A DNA stretch of 64,000 nt from an uncultured Collinsella sp. Lineage in GTDB: Bacteria; Actinomycetota; Coriobacteriia; Coriobacteriales; Coriobacteriaceae. The stretch spans positions 1 to 64,000 of the forward strand of contig CAAERQ010000005.1 in NCBI GenBank assembly GCA_900758475.1, read 5' to 3'. Made by a program: the position numbers and the translations under genes. This document shows, piece after piece, positions 45,221 through 55,787 of the stretch. The stretch's first letter is position 1; each line of letters begins with the position of its first letter. The notes beneath the pieces are model-generated. The model searched no databases. It was not told where the DNA came from and saw nothing but the letters and a program-made list of their open reading frames with translations.

Positions 45221-47779
45221 TTACTGCCCAAAGACCTCTTCAGCGATGCGCGCGCTCTCGGCGGCGTCCTTGGCGTAGTAGTCCGCGCCGATCTGCTTGG
45301 CGTATTCGGGGGTGAGCACGGCGCCGCCCACGATGATCTTGACGCCCGGGACCTCGGCATGGAGCAGTTTGATGGTCTCTTCCATGGCCACGACCGTGGT
45401 GGTCATAAGCGCCGAGAGGCCGACGAGCTTGATGTCGCGCTCCCGTACGGTCTTGAGCACCTCTTGCGGGTCGACGTCGCGGCCTAGGTCAAAGACGGTA
45501 TAGCCGTAGTTATCGAGCAGCATTTTGACGATGTTCTTACCGATGTCGTGGATGTCGCCCTTGACGGTGGCCACGCAGATCTTACCCTTATCGGCAATCT
45601 CGCCGGCGGGCATCAGCCGCTTGATGGTGTCGAAGCCCACGCGTGCGGCCTCGGCCGAGGCCATGAGCTGCGGCAAGAAGAACTTGCCCTGGTCAAAGAG
45701 GACGCCGACCTCGTCGAGGGCGGGGATAAAGTGATTGTTGATGAGGTCCATGGCGTCGTGGTCTGCCAACAGACGCTCGGTCTCGGCAGCGATCTCGCCT
45801 TTGCGGCCCGAGACGACCATACGACGAATCGGGTCGTCGTTGCCGTCGGTGCCGGCGGTGCCAGCAGTGGGCGCGGCATCGCTCGATGCTGACTGAGCGG
45901 CCGCCGGGTTGGCGGCGATCTTGTACGGGTCGGTCCAGCCGGCGTAACGCTCGATGTATCCGGTCGAGCCCTCGTCCTCAACGCTCAGCACGCGATAGCT
46001 GTAGACGGTGTCCATAAAGCGCTTGGAACCCGGGTTCATGATGGGGGCGTCCAGACCTGCACCAAAGGCGGCGGCCAAAAAGACCGAGCCCAGCAGCGGC
46101 CGCGCGGGCAGGCCAAAGCTGATGTTCGATACACCGAGCGCGCACTTGACGCCCAGGCGCTCCTTGCACATAGACATGGCGCGTAGAATCTGCTCAGCCT
46201 GGCGCTGGTTGGTCGAGGCGGTCATGACCAGGCAGTCGATGAGGATGCGGTCCGGGCCGATGCCGTAACGGGCGGCTTCGGCCACAATGCGCTCGGCGAT
46301 GGCATAGCGTGCCTCGGCGGTATCCGGGATGCCGCCTTCGTCGAGTGTGAGGCCGACGACGTTGGTGCCGTAGTGGGCGACCAGGGGGAAGATCTCGTCC
46401 ATGATCTGCTGTTTGCCATTGACCGAGTTGATGATGGGCTTGCCGGCGTAGCGGCGCACGGCGGCCTCGACGGCTGCGGGGTCGGTGGAGTCGATCTGCA
46501 GCGGCAGCAGCGTGGAACCTTGGAGCTGCTCGGTCGCTTGCTGGATGACCTTGACCTCGTCGATCTCGGGCAGGCCCACGTTGACGTCCAGGATGTCGGC
46601 GCCCTGCTCCTGCTGGCTGATGCCCTGGCTCACGACGTAGTCCAGGTCGCCGTCGCGTAGGGCCTGCTGCAGGCGCTTTTTTCCGGTGGGGTTGATGCGC
46701 TCGCCGATGACGGCGATCTTGTGGCCGTCGCAGGGAAGGTCCACCACGGTCTGGGCGCTCGTGACCGACATACTGGGCTTGCGGCGGCGCGGACTGGGCG
46801 TGTGGTTGTCGATAAGCGTGCGCAGGGCCGCCATATGCGCGGGCGTGGTACCGCAGCAGCCGCCCACGACGCTCACACCGTCGGCGATCACGCCGGCGAC
46901 GGCCTCGGCGTACTCGGGGGCTTGGATGTCAAAGACGGTATTGCCGTCGTCGTCCACGTGGGGCAGTCCCGCATTGGCCTGCACCATAACGGGCTTGTCG
47001 GTGACGGTGAGCATACGCGCGGCGAGTCCTCGGAGCTCGGCCGGGCCCTGGCTGCAGTTGATGCCCAGGACGTCGGCGCCGATGGCGTCGAGGGTGATGG
47101 CGGCGACCTCGGGGCTCGTGCCCAAGAAGGTGCGGCCGTCTTCCTCAAAGGTCATGGTGGCAAAGACGGGCAGGTCGGAATTCTCGCGGCAGGCGAGGAC
47201 TGCCGCCTTGATCTCGGCCAGGTCGGTCATAGTCTCGATAATAAAGAGGTCCACACCCGCGGCGACGCCGGCGCGCACTTCCTCGGCAAAGAGGTCGTAG
47301 GCCTCGTCGAAGCTCAGGGTACCCAGGGGGCGAAGCAGCGCGCCGATGGGGCCGATGTCACCGGCGACGTAGCGGGCGCCGGCCTCGCGGGCACAGGCGA
47401 CGGCCGCGGCAAAGACGTCTGCCACGGTGGCGGCACCGTCGAGCTTGTGGGCGTTGGCGCCAAAGGTGTTGGCGGTGATCACGTCACAGCCAGCCTCGAC
47501 GTACTGACGCTGAATATCGGTGATGACCTGAGGCTCCTCAAAGTTGAGCAGTTCGGGCAGGGCGCCTGCCTTCATGCCGGCGGCCTGCAGCATGGTGCCC
47601 ATGCCGCCGTCAAACAGCAGGTGCCCGGTGCCTTCGATGGCGGCACGCAGACGGTCATCCTTAATGTGCAGGTCGTCAATCGTGCGCGTCTTGTACGCGG
47701 CGCCGTTGCAGCGCGCAGCATTGACAGGTGCCGCCAGCGCGGCACCGTCCAGATCATGAGTGATAAGCGGAGTAAACAT
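45221..47779 (-). CDS. metH: Cobalamin-dependent methionine synthase, catalytic part
   Basis: An 852-residue enzyme that moves a methyl group from methyltetrahydrofolate to homocysteine through B12. It has an N-terminal homocysteine domain (zinc cysteines in NCSQGP and GGCCGTT), a pterin-binding domain (INPTGKKRLQQALRDGD, IDSTDPAAVEAA), a cap domain and a B12-binding domain with the ligand His744 in GDIHDIGKN. The C-terminal AdoMet reactivation domain of E. coli MetH is missing and is encoded separately next door. ATG 47779 with AGGAG upstream is preferred to a longer start. It is the last gene of the metF operon. Confidence 0.97.
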   Translation of the reverse strand: MFTPLITHDLDGAALAAPVNAARCNGAAYKTRTIDDLHIKDDRLRAAIEGTGHLLFDGGMGTMLQAAGMKAGALPELLNFEEPQVITDIQRQYVEAGCDVITANTFGANAHKLDGAATVADVFAAAVACAREAGARYVAGDIGPIGALLRPLGTLSFDEAYDLFAEEVRAGVAAGVDLFIIETMTDLAEIKAAVLACRENSDLPVFATMTFEEDGRTFLGTSPEVAAITLDAIGADVLGINCSQGPAELRGLAARMLTVTDKPVMVQANAGLPHVDDDGNTVFDIQAPEYAEAVAGVIADGVSVVGGCCGTTPAHMAALRTLIDNHTPSPRRRKPSMSVTSAQTVVDLPCDGHKIAVIGERINPTGKKRLQQALRDGDLDYVVSQGISQQEQGADILDVNVGLPEIDEVKVIQQATEQLQGSTLLPLQIDSTDPAAVEAAVRRYAGKPIINSVNGKQQIMDEIFPLVAHYGTNVVGLTLDEGGIPDTAEARYAIAERIVAEAARYGIGPDRILIDCLVMTASTNQRQAEQILRAMSMCKERLGVKCALGVSNISFGLPARPLLGSVFLAAAFGAGLDAPIMNPGSKRFMDTVYSYRVLSVEDEGSTGYIERYAGWTDPYKIAANPAAAQSASSDAAPTAGTAGTDGNDDPIRRMVVSGRKGEIAAETERLLADHDAMDLINNHFIPALDEVGVLFDQGKFFLPQLMASAEAARVGFDTIKRLMPAGEIADKGKICVATVKGDIHDIGKNIVKMLLDNYGYTVFDLGRDVDPQEVLKTVRERDIKLVGLSALMTTTVVAMEETIKLLHAEVPGVKIIVGGAVLTPEYAKQIGADYYAKDAAESARIAEEVFGQ

Positions 47780-47789
47780 CAATGAGCTC

Positions 47790-48578
47790 CTAATGACTGG
47801 AATAGCAGGTGGTGTGGGCGGCGCGGAAGCGGCAGTGCTCACGCATGCGGCAGATATTGCAGGTGGGGCGACTCTGGGCGTCGTGGACTTCGCCGTCAAA
47901 CAGACCGATCACCGCGGTCACGCTCTTGGTGGGCATGAGCAGGCTGGTCGGCGTGACGGTAAGTCCAATGAGGCGCGTGGCGTTGAGTGCATCCACGATC
48001 GAGCGCTGGGCCGAGAGCGGGCAGTCGCCATAGCCGGGACTGAAGCGCCAGTTACCGGCGAGTCCGTGTGCGGTGGCCGCGGCCTTGACTTGCTGGTCCA
48101 TCTGCTCGACGGCGGCTTCTACATAGGCAGAGCATGCGGCGTCGAGCACGGCGCCTTCCAGGGGTTGCTGGGTTCCGGTGGTTCGCAGACGGCGTTCGGC
48201 AGACATCCCGAGGGTACATGCCATGAGCGCCGCCAGGCGGGCGTCCTTAAGGTGGCGATAGATATCACGACCCCGCAGCTCAACATTGGTGCCAACCAAG
48301 CGGATGCAGGGCTCGCCCTGCTCGTCAACGCCCGTGGCATCGACGGCAAACACGCGTCGCACGCCGCGAGGCTCGATATCCAGCTCTAGGCGCTCGACCA
48401 CAAGCTCAATTCGTCGTGACAGCTCGGGCTCAATCTGCTGGCCGCCGTAGCCCAGATACCGCAGCATCTCGGCACGGTCGACACGAGGGTGGTGGGCAGC
48501 GTCGATACGGTAAAGCGCCGGCGACGCAAGGTCGGCCGGCACTTCGACAGCGGTTGTATCGACGTGCGGTTTTTCCAT
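47790..48578 (-). CDS. Stand-alone MetH reactivation-domain protein
   Basis: A 262-residue protein matching the AdoMet-binding activation domain of MetH: FSPGYGDCPLSAQRSIVDAL and LIGLTVTPTSLLMPTKSVTA are the signature stretches. It would re-methylate oxidised cob(II)alamin in the shortened MetH encoded 10 bp downstream. A Cys-rich C-terminal tail (C-x2-C-x5-C ... C in CNICRMREHCRFRAAHTTC) is an extra that could hold a metal or an Fe-S centre. Its ATG overlaps the metF stop by one base. Confidence 0.93.
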   Translation of the reverse strand: MEKPHVDTTAVEVPADLASPALYRIDAAHHPRVDRAEMLRYLGYGGQQIEPELSRRIELVVERLELDIEPRGVRRVFAVDATGVDEQGEPCIRLVGTNVELRGRDIYRHLKDARLAALMACTLGMSAERRLRTTGTQQPLEGAVLDAACSAYVEAAVEQMDQQVKAAATAHGLAGNWRFSPGYGDCPLSAQRSIVDALNATRLIGLTVTPTSLLMPTKSVTAVIGLFDGEVHDAQSRPTCNICRMREHCRFRAAHTTCYSSH

Positions 48579-49450
48579 TACCCCAGGCGCTCCATAATGG
48601 TTGCGGCGATTGCAGGACGGTTCATAGTGTACAGGTGCAGGCCGTCGGCGCCGTGCTCCTTAAGGTCGCAAAGCTGACGAGCAGCATAATCTACACCGGC
48701 TGCCTGCAGGCTCTCGGGGTCGTTCTCGTACTTGGCGAGGATCTTGATGACGGGGGAGGGCAGCGACGCGCCGCACATAAAGACCATGCGGCTGATCTGC
48801 GACTTGCCCATAAACGGCATGATGCCCGCGGTAATGGGCACGGTGATGCCGGCCTTGTCGGCAAGCTCGCGAAAACGGTAGAAGCACTCGTTGTCAAAAA
48901 AGAGCTGCGTCACAAAGAAGCTTGCGCCGGCATCTTGCTTTTGCTTGAGGTGCTCGACCGAGACGTTGAGGTCCTCGCAGGCAATGTGGCCCTCGGGGTA
49001 GGCTGCGGCGCCCACACAAAAGCCGGCGTCAACGAGCTCGGGGATGAGGTCGCGGGCGTAGGCGTAGTCCGAGGCGGGCTTGTCGTCCTCAGTCGCGCCA
49101 GCGGGAAGATCACCACGCAGGGCCAGGATGTTTTCAACGCCGGCGGTGCGATACTCGTCAATCTTGGCGGCGATGTCGGCGTGGGTGCGGCCCACGCAGG
49201 TGAGATGCGCTACCGAGGGCGTATCGAATTCGCTCGAAATCATATGCGCGATGGGGGCGGTGGTGGCACCGTTACCCGAGCCGCCGGCCGAGCAGGTGAC
49301 CGAGACAAAGCTCGGCGAAAGCTTGCACAGATTGCCTGCCACTTCGCGAGCCGTGTCGAGGGTTAGCTCGCCCTTGGGCGGGAACATCTCAAACGAAACG
49401 GGTGCGGTGCCCTGGGATGCTGCCTGCTTAAAAACCTCGTCGACGCGCAT
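48578..49450 (-). CDS. metF: 5,10-methylenetetrahydrofolate reductase
   Basis: A 290-residue FAD enzyme that makes the 5-methyl-THF used by MetH. It shows SFEMFPPKGE, ILALRGDLP, the YPEGH motif and FFVTQLFFDN. AAAGGAG precedes ATG 49450. It is the first gene of a tightly packed minus-strand operon metF - reactivation protein - metH (overlap of 1 bp, then 10 bp gap). No B12 or SAM riboswitch was recognised upstream. Confidence 0.97.
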   Translation of the reverse strand: MRVDEVFKQAASQGTAPVSFEMFPPKGELTLDTAREVAGNLCKLSPSFVSVTCSAGGSGNGATTAPIAHMISSEFDTPSVAHLTCVGRTHADIAAKIDEYRTAGVENILALRGDLPAGATEDDKPASDYAYARDLIPELVDAGFCVGAAAYPEGHIACEDLNVSVEHLKQKQDAGASFFVTQLFFDNECFYRFRELADKAGITVPITAGIMPFMGKSQISRMVFMCGASLPSPVIKILAKYENDPESLQAAGVDYAARQLCDLKEHGADGLHLYTMNRPAIAATIMERLG

Positions 49451-49584
49451 ATCGTGCTCCTTTAGATGCCTGGGTGCGATGTTTTGTTGCAAGGATTCTA
49501 CAGCACCACTGCGCTAAGGTGGAGTTTCTCTCGCTATTTGGGGATACCAATCGAAAATGCTTCGCTATCGGCATTTCCTATAAC

Positions 49585-49672
49585 AGGGTAGTCAATCTAA
49601 GATGGGGCTATATTGAATGGTATTTGATGCGAAATACCAGTTAAGAAAGCCCCGTCCCAAATTGACTACCCT
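49585..49672. repeat. 88-bp palindromic element between metF and glutamine synthetase
   Basis: Arms AGGGTAGTCAATCTAAGATG-GGGCT (49585-49609) and its near-complement (49648-49672), with an inner GGTATTT-n6-AAATACC hairpin. It lies between divergent genes. Confidence 0.8.
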
Positions 49673-49760
49673 TAAATCGTGGGGAGAGGTCTGCAATTTA
49701 TACAGTTGATTGGCTGTTGAGGGTGGCAACGCCGCCTCGATAGGGTAACCTCATTGATTG

Positions 49761-49798
49761 GTTTCGCGACAGCAACATAACGGTAATGTCGCGGAAAC
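49761..49798 (+). promoter_or_regulatory. Possible nitrogen-control site before glutamine synthetase
   Basis: GTTTCGCGACA (49761-49771) and TGTCGCGGAAAC (49787-49798) form an inverted repeat. It contains GTAAT-n6-GAAAC (49783-49798), similar to the actinobacterial GlnR box. A CACCGC-n7-GCGGTG hairpin (49838-49856) follows just before the ribosome site. Whether this lineage has GlnR is not shown here. Confidence 0.4.
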
Positions 49799-49877
49799 AC
49801 GGCGAGTCTAAGCTATGACTCGTTCGTTAGTAATCAACACCGCATCTCACGCGGTGCCGATACGAAGGGAGTTCCGT

Positions 49878-51965
<2,088 letters not shown>

Positions 51966-51988
51966 CAGACGCGTTTGATTTTGCGCTC

Positions 51989-52025
51989 GAAGGGGTCTCG
52001 CCTGTGCGAGGCCCCTTCTTTTTTG
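51989..52025 (+). terminator. Terminator of the glutamine synthetase gene
   Basis: A 13-bp stem GAAGGGGTCTCGC with its complement (one G-T), loop CTGT, then seven or more T with one interruption. Confidence 0.94.
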
Positions 52026-52148
52026 CCGCCTTGACCTGCTTTGAACTTGCAGCCGAGCGAGCGTTTCGCGCGGGGCATCTTAAAAGTTGTAACCTGTTTT
52101 GGCATGCGGACGTTTCGGGCGTTTGTTCGTAAAGGGGAGGATTATCCG

Positions 52149-52910
52149 ATGAAGGTATTCGATATCGTGTTTAGCCCGACCGGCGGAACGGAAAGGGCGT
52201 CTGGCTACATTGCCAATGCGTTGGAAGGGGAAACCGTTGCTGTAGATCTGACCGATAGCGGGCTTGGTTTTCGCACGGTTGCGATGACAAAAGAGGACGT
52301 AGCCGTGATCGCGGTGCCCTCGTATGGTGGACGAATCCCGGCTGTGGCCGCGGAGCGCTTGGGTATGATGCGAGGAAACGGAGCGCAGGCGGTCCTGGTT
52401 TGCGTTTACGGAAATCGCGCGTATGAGGACACGCTGGTCGAGCTTGAGGATGCGGCAAAGGGCGCGGGCTTTCGGGTGATCGCGGCGGTTTCTGCCATCG
52501 CCGAGCATTCTATTGTTCGCCAGTTTGCCGCCGGTCGGCCTGATGCACAGGACGCGGTGCAGCTCGCTGGGTTTGCGGATCAGATTCAGCAAAAGATATC
52601 TGCAGGAGATGCTTCTGAGCCGGCTGTTCCGGGCAATCGTCCCTATAAGAAGACCGGGGGTACCGGTATGGTGCCTAAGGCCACAAAGGAGTGCACCGCC
52701 TGCGGGGCTTGCGCCGCAGTGTGTCCCGTTGGCGCTATCGATAAAGACGATCCCAAGCGGGTGGACAAAAAGGCCTGCATTTCCTGCATGCGCTGCGTTG
52801 CCGTATGTCCGTGGGGCGCTCGCGCGGTAAATCCCGTCATGCTCTCTGCGGCTACCAAGATGTTGAGCAAAGCCTGTGCCGAGCGGAAGGAGTGCGAGCT
52901 GTTTATCTAG
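52149..52910 (+). CDS. Flavodoxin-ferredoxin fusion (EFR1-type)
   Basis: A 253-residue electron carrier. Residues 1-150 are flavodoxin-like (VFDIVFSPTGGTERASGYIA). The C-terminus has two 4Fe-4S motifs, CTACGACAAVCP and CISCMRCVAVCPWGA. EFR1-type proteins move low-potential electrons in anaerobes; the partner here is unknown. GGGGAGG precedes ATG 52149. It lies between glutamine synthetase and tRNA-Glu, with a GAACCCGTCGGA hairpin (52956-52986) after it as a likely terminator. Confidence 0.9.
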   Translation: MKVFDIVFSPTGGTERASGYIANALEGETVAVDLTDSGLGFRTVAMTKEDVAVIAVPSYGGRIPAVAAERLGMMRGNGAQAVLVCVYGNRAYEDTLVELEDAAKGAGFRVIAAVSAIAEHSIVRQFAAGRPDAQDAVQLAGFADQIQQKISAGDASEPAVPGNRPYKKTGGTGMVPKATKECTACGACAAVCPVGAIDKDDPKRVDKKACISCMRCVAVCPWGARAVNPVMLSAATKMLSKACAERKECELFI

Positions 52911-53000
52911 CGCAAGGGCATTGAGTACTTTTCGTCTTATAACGGCAAAAAGAACGAACCCGTCGGACCTTACATCCGGCGGGTTCGAACATTTTAAAGT

Positions 53001-53136
53001 TGGTGCCCCCAGCGGGATGTCCGCGTGCGGCTTCCGCCGCCCGCATTCGCTGCGTCGCTTCGCTCCTTGCGTGCTGCGCTGGAAAACGCTTCGCGTTTCC
53101 TCAGCTCCGCACCCTGTCGGGTTCGAATCCCGGCAT
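53001..53136. repeat. tRNA-Glu 3'-end duplicate and T-arm-like fragments
   Basis: TGGTGCCCCCAGCGGGA (53001-53017) is identical to the 3' end of tRNA-Glu (53189-53205). A T-arm-like GTCGGGTTCGAATCCCGGC (53116-53134) lies 100 bp further in the opposite sense, and the sequence between is GC-rich with no gene. It looks like a decayed tRNA copy split by an insert. Confidence 0.55.
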
Positions 53137-53145
53137 ATCGGTAGC

Positions 53146-53177
53146 AAAAAGCCCGTCACCGCGTGGGCAACGGGCTT
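53146..53177 (-). terminator. Terminator of tRNA-Glu
   Basis: AAGCCCGT (53149-53156) pairs with ACGGGCTT (53170-53177). On the minus strand it is followed by TTTTT. It is 11 bp beyond the tRNA 3' end. Confidence 0.85.
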
Positions 53178-53188
53178 CTCGATTTAAA

Positions 53189-53265
53189 TGGTGCCCCCAG
53201 CGGGATTCGAACCCGCGATATCCACCTTGAAAGGGTGGCGTCCTTGGCCGCTAGACGATGGGGAC
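53189..53265 (-). tRNA. tRNA-Glu (anticodon TTC)
   Basis: A 77-nt cloverleaf including encoded CCA. The acceptor GTCCCCA pairs with TGGGGGC. The anticodon stem CCACC/GGTGG holds the loop CTTTCAA with anticodon TTC (Glu). The T arm is GCGGGTTCGAATCCCGC. An extended -10 promoter, TGC-TATACT, lies at 53284-53276 on the minus strand. Confidence 0.97.
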
Positions 53266-53275
53266 AGCGGGAAAA

Positions 53276-53284
53276 AGTATAGCA
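53276..53284 (-). promoter_or_regulatory. Promoter of tRNA-Glu
   Basis: Minus-strand TG-C-TATACT extended -10 element, 11 bp before the tRNA 5' end. Confidence 0.6.
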
Positions 53285-53366
53285 GACTTTTTTTATCCGT
53301 TCACATATCGTTGGCAGATTGAAAAACCACCACACAGGAGTGGGTTTCTATTCCGATATTCAAATA

Positions 53367-53501
53367 TCTCAATCTGTAACATCTGGGCGGGCAAATCGGC
53401 TCTATCTGTTACAGATCGAGACAGACGGCGGGCGTCGGGACGAATATCTCAATCTGTAACAGTAAGACGACTTTCAACGGCCTAGATGTTACAGATCGAG
53501 A
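53367..53501. repeat. Two tandem palindromes with 80-bp period
   Basis: Each is TCTCAATCTGTAACA-n25-TGTTACAGATCGAGA (53367-53421 and 53447-53501). Arms are identical between the two copies except that each has one mismatch (CAATC vs GATCG). Centres are unrelated. Confidence 0.85.
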
Positions 53502-53523
53502 CAAACCGCTGGGACGGGTCAAA

Positions 53524-53558
53524 ACCACCACAAAGGTGCCTGTCCCCTTTGTGGTGGT
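53524..53558. repeat. Palindromic repeat family B, copy 5
   Basis: ACCACCACAAAGG pairs with CCTTTGTGGTGGT around TGCCTGTCC. It is in the opposite orientation to the other copies and just beyond the stop of the murT-gatD gene. Confidence 0.9.
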
Positions 53559-53564
53559 GGGGTG

Positions 53565-55742
53565 CTAGGGGAGGAGTTTCATCGCGGCGTCGTGGGCGGC
53601 GTGCTCGTAGGTGTCGTCGAGGGGTTTGAGCGGCAGCAGGGCGGCGGCCTGTGCGTCGCCACGGCGCTCGAGGGCGTGGGCGATGAGCCAGTCGGCGAGC
53701 TCGGGGTTCTTGGGCAGTGCCGGCCCGTGTAAGTACGTGCCGATGACGCCCTTGTAGATGAGGCCCTCAAAGCCATCGTCGCCGTTGTTGCCGGTACCCG
53801 TGACGACGGACGTTCCGAGCGGCGTGGCCTCTGTATCGAGCAGGGTGCGGCCGCCGTGATTCTCAAATCCCACAAAGGGCTCGGGTGACAGGTCGGTCTT
53901 GACGGCGACGTTGCCGATCAGGCGGTCGGAGCCGCGCACGGTTTCAGCAGCAACGACGCCCAGGCCCTCGATGCGATCCTCGCCCATATAGTACGAACGG
54001 CCGAGCAGCTGATAGCTGCCGCAGATAGCGAGCAGCGAGCCGCCATCCTCAACATAGGCCGCGACCTTGTCTTTTTGGGCGAGCAGCTCGTGTGCCACGG
54101 CTAGCTGGTCGCGGTCGGAGCCGCCACCCATCATGACGATGTCGGCGTCGGTGAGATCGAGCGACTCGCCCATACGGACCTCGTCCACGCGCACGGGGAT
54201 GCCACGCCAGGCGCAGCGGCGCTCGAGGGCAATGACGTTGCCGCCGTCGCCATAGAGGTTGAGGGCATCGGGATACAGGTAGACGATGCGTAGCGGGCGC
54301 GAAAGCTCGACCGGCGCAATGTCGGTGGGGACAGCGCTGCCATCGGCGCGCGTTACGGCGTGGGAGGCGACCGAGCTTGCATCGGTGCCCTTAAGATCGT
54401 CGAGCTCCTTGACCAGTGGCGGGAAGGCCGTGTAGTTGGCGACGGCGTAGAAAGTATCGCCAGCCTCCTCGTCCGCCACGGCACCGATTGCTTGCTCGAT
54501 ATTCGAGATGATGGCGGCGTCGATGCCGGCGTACTTGAGACGCACCTGCATATCGTGCGCACGCGTGCCGCCGGCAAAGGCGACAAGCCCTGGGGTGTCG
54601 GCGATGCGCTCGAAGTCGACGTCGTAGATCCACGAGACATCGTGACCGTCGGCGTCGTTGTCGTTCAGGAAGAAGGCGCAGAGCCTGCCGCCTGCCGTTT
54701 TAATGGACTGAATCTGGCGATCGAAGCCCACGGGATTTTTGGCCAGGTTTGCCTCGACGGTACGGCCGGCGATCTCCCAGCGGCCCATGCGTCCGCCGGC
54801 GGGGACGTAGGCATCGAGCGTGGGCTGTAGATGTGTCGCGTCCACGCCCAGCTCGCGCGCCGCAAAGAAGGCGGCGGCAACGTTATAGACCATGTATAGG
54901 CCGTTGTAGCGCGTGGCGATGTGCGTTGCGGGTGCGTCGGTATCGGGTCCAAAGTTCAGGTCAAAGCCGTAGCCGTTGCAGGTGAGCTCAACGCCTGTCA
55001 CGCGACGGAGCAGCGCTGGGCGACTCCAGCCGCACGAAGGACAATGATAGGCTCCGAGCTGGCCGTACTGCACATAGTCATACTCCAGCGGCGCGTTGCA
55101 CTGCGAGCAAAAACGCGAGTCGCTAATGCGATCGGACTCGGTGCCCGTGGCGCCGTCGATGCCAAAGGCGATGCTCATATTGGGGACGCGCGCGGCGATC
55201 GAGGCGCACAGCGGATCGTCGGCGTTATAGATGAGCGTCGTTGTCGGCGAAAGCTCCAGCGCGTGGGCGATGACGTCCTGGGTGTGGTCGATCTCGCCGT
55301 AGCGGTCCAGCTGGTCGCGGAACAGGTTGAGCAGCACAAAGTAGGTCGGCTTGAGCTTGGGCAGGACGCGCACCGTGTAGAGCTCGTCGCACTCAAAGAT
55401 GCCTACGCGCTTGCTGCTGGCGGTTCGCTTAAGGTTGCCACGCGCCTCGAGCAGGGCACCAACCACGCCCGGCTCCATGTTGTTTCCGGCACGGTTGCAT
55501 ACCACGGTGGCGCCGCTGGCGGCAACGGCATCGGCGATGAGGTTGGAGGTGGTGGTCTTGCCGTTGGTGCCGGTGATCACCACGCTGCGGTCGACAAGGC
55601 CCGCGAGGTCGCTTAGCAGCTCGGGGTCGATCTTCATGGCGATGCGGCCGGGGAGTACGCCGCCCTGGCGCTTAAGGACGGAGCGCAGCCCCCAGCGGGC
55701 GATATCGCTCGAGGTGCAGGCGAGAGATGAGCGGAAGTTCAT
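53565..55742 (-). CDS. MurT-GatD fusion: lipid II isoglutaminyl synthase, single chain
   Basis: A 725-residue enzyme predicted to amidate D-Glu of lipid II to D-isoglutamine. Residues about 1-470 are MurT: Mur-ligase P-loop GTNGKTTT (58-65), the MurT-type four-Cys zinc insert (CSQC...CPSC, about 213-241) and a DUF1727 C-terminal domain. From about 485 the chain is GatD, a class I glutaminase with Cys574 (LLAICGSYQ) and His672 (GTYLHGP). In staphylococci and pneumococci these are two genes. The frame is continuous across the linker. AGGA precedes the ATG. Two helical-repeat genes lie immediately upstream on the same strand. Confidence 0.93.
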   Translation of the reverse strand: MNFRSSLACTSSDIARWGLRSVLKRQGGVLPGRIAMKIDPELLSDLAGLVDRSVVITGTNGKTTTSNLIADAVAASGATVVCNRAGNNMEPGVVGALLEARGNLKRTASSKRVGIFECDELYTVRVLPKLKPTYFVLLNLFRDQLDRYGEIDHTQDVIAHALELSPTTTLIYNADDPLCASIAARVPNMSIAFGIDGATGTESDRISDSRFCSQCNAPLEYDYVQYGQLGAYHCPSCGWSRPALLRRVTGVELTCNGYGFDLNFGPDTDAPATHIATRYNGLYMVYNVAAAFFAARELGVDATHLQPTLDAYVPAGGRMGRWEIAGRTVEANLAKNPVGFDRQIQSIKTAGGRLCAFFLNDNDADGHDVSWIYDVDFERIADTPGLVAFAGGTRAHDMQVRLKYAGIDAAIISNIEQAIGAVADEEAGDTFYAVANYTAFPPLVKELDDLKGTDASSVASHAVTRADGSAVPTDIAPVELSRPLRIVYLYPDALNLYGDGGNVIALERRCAWRGIPVRVDEVRMGESLDLTDADIVMMGGGSDRDQLAVAHELLAQKDKVAAYVEDGGSLLAICGSYQLLGRSYYMGEDRIEGLGVVAAETVRGSDRLIGNVAVKTDLSPEPFVGFENHGGRTLLDTEATPLGTSVVTGTGNNGDDGFEGLIYKGVIGTYLHGPALPKNPELADWLIAHALERRGDAQAAALLPLKPLDDTYEHAAHDAAMKLLP

Positions 55743-55787
55743 GAAGCCGTTCCTAACGTGAATGACATGGTCGTGACGTTTGTGCCG

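Noticed and set aside
49451..49584. Cobalamin or SAM riboswitch upstream of metF
   Set aside because: No B12 box or S-box motifs were found in the roughly 130 bp before the palindromic element.
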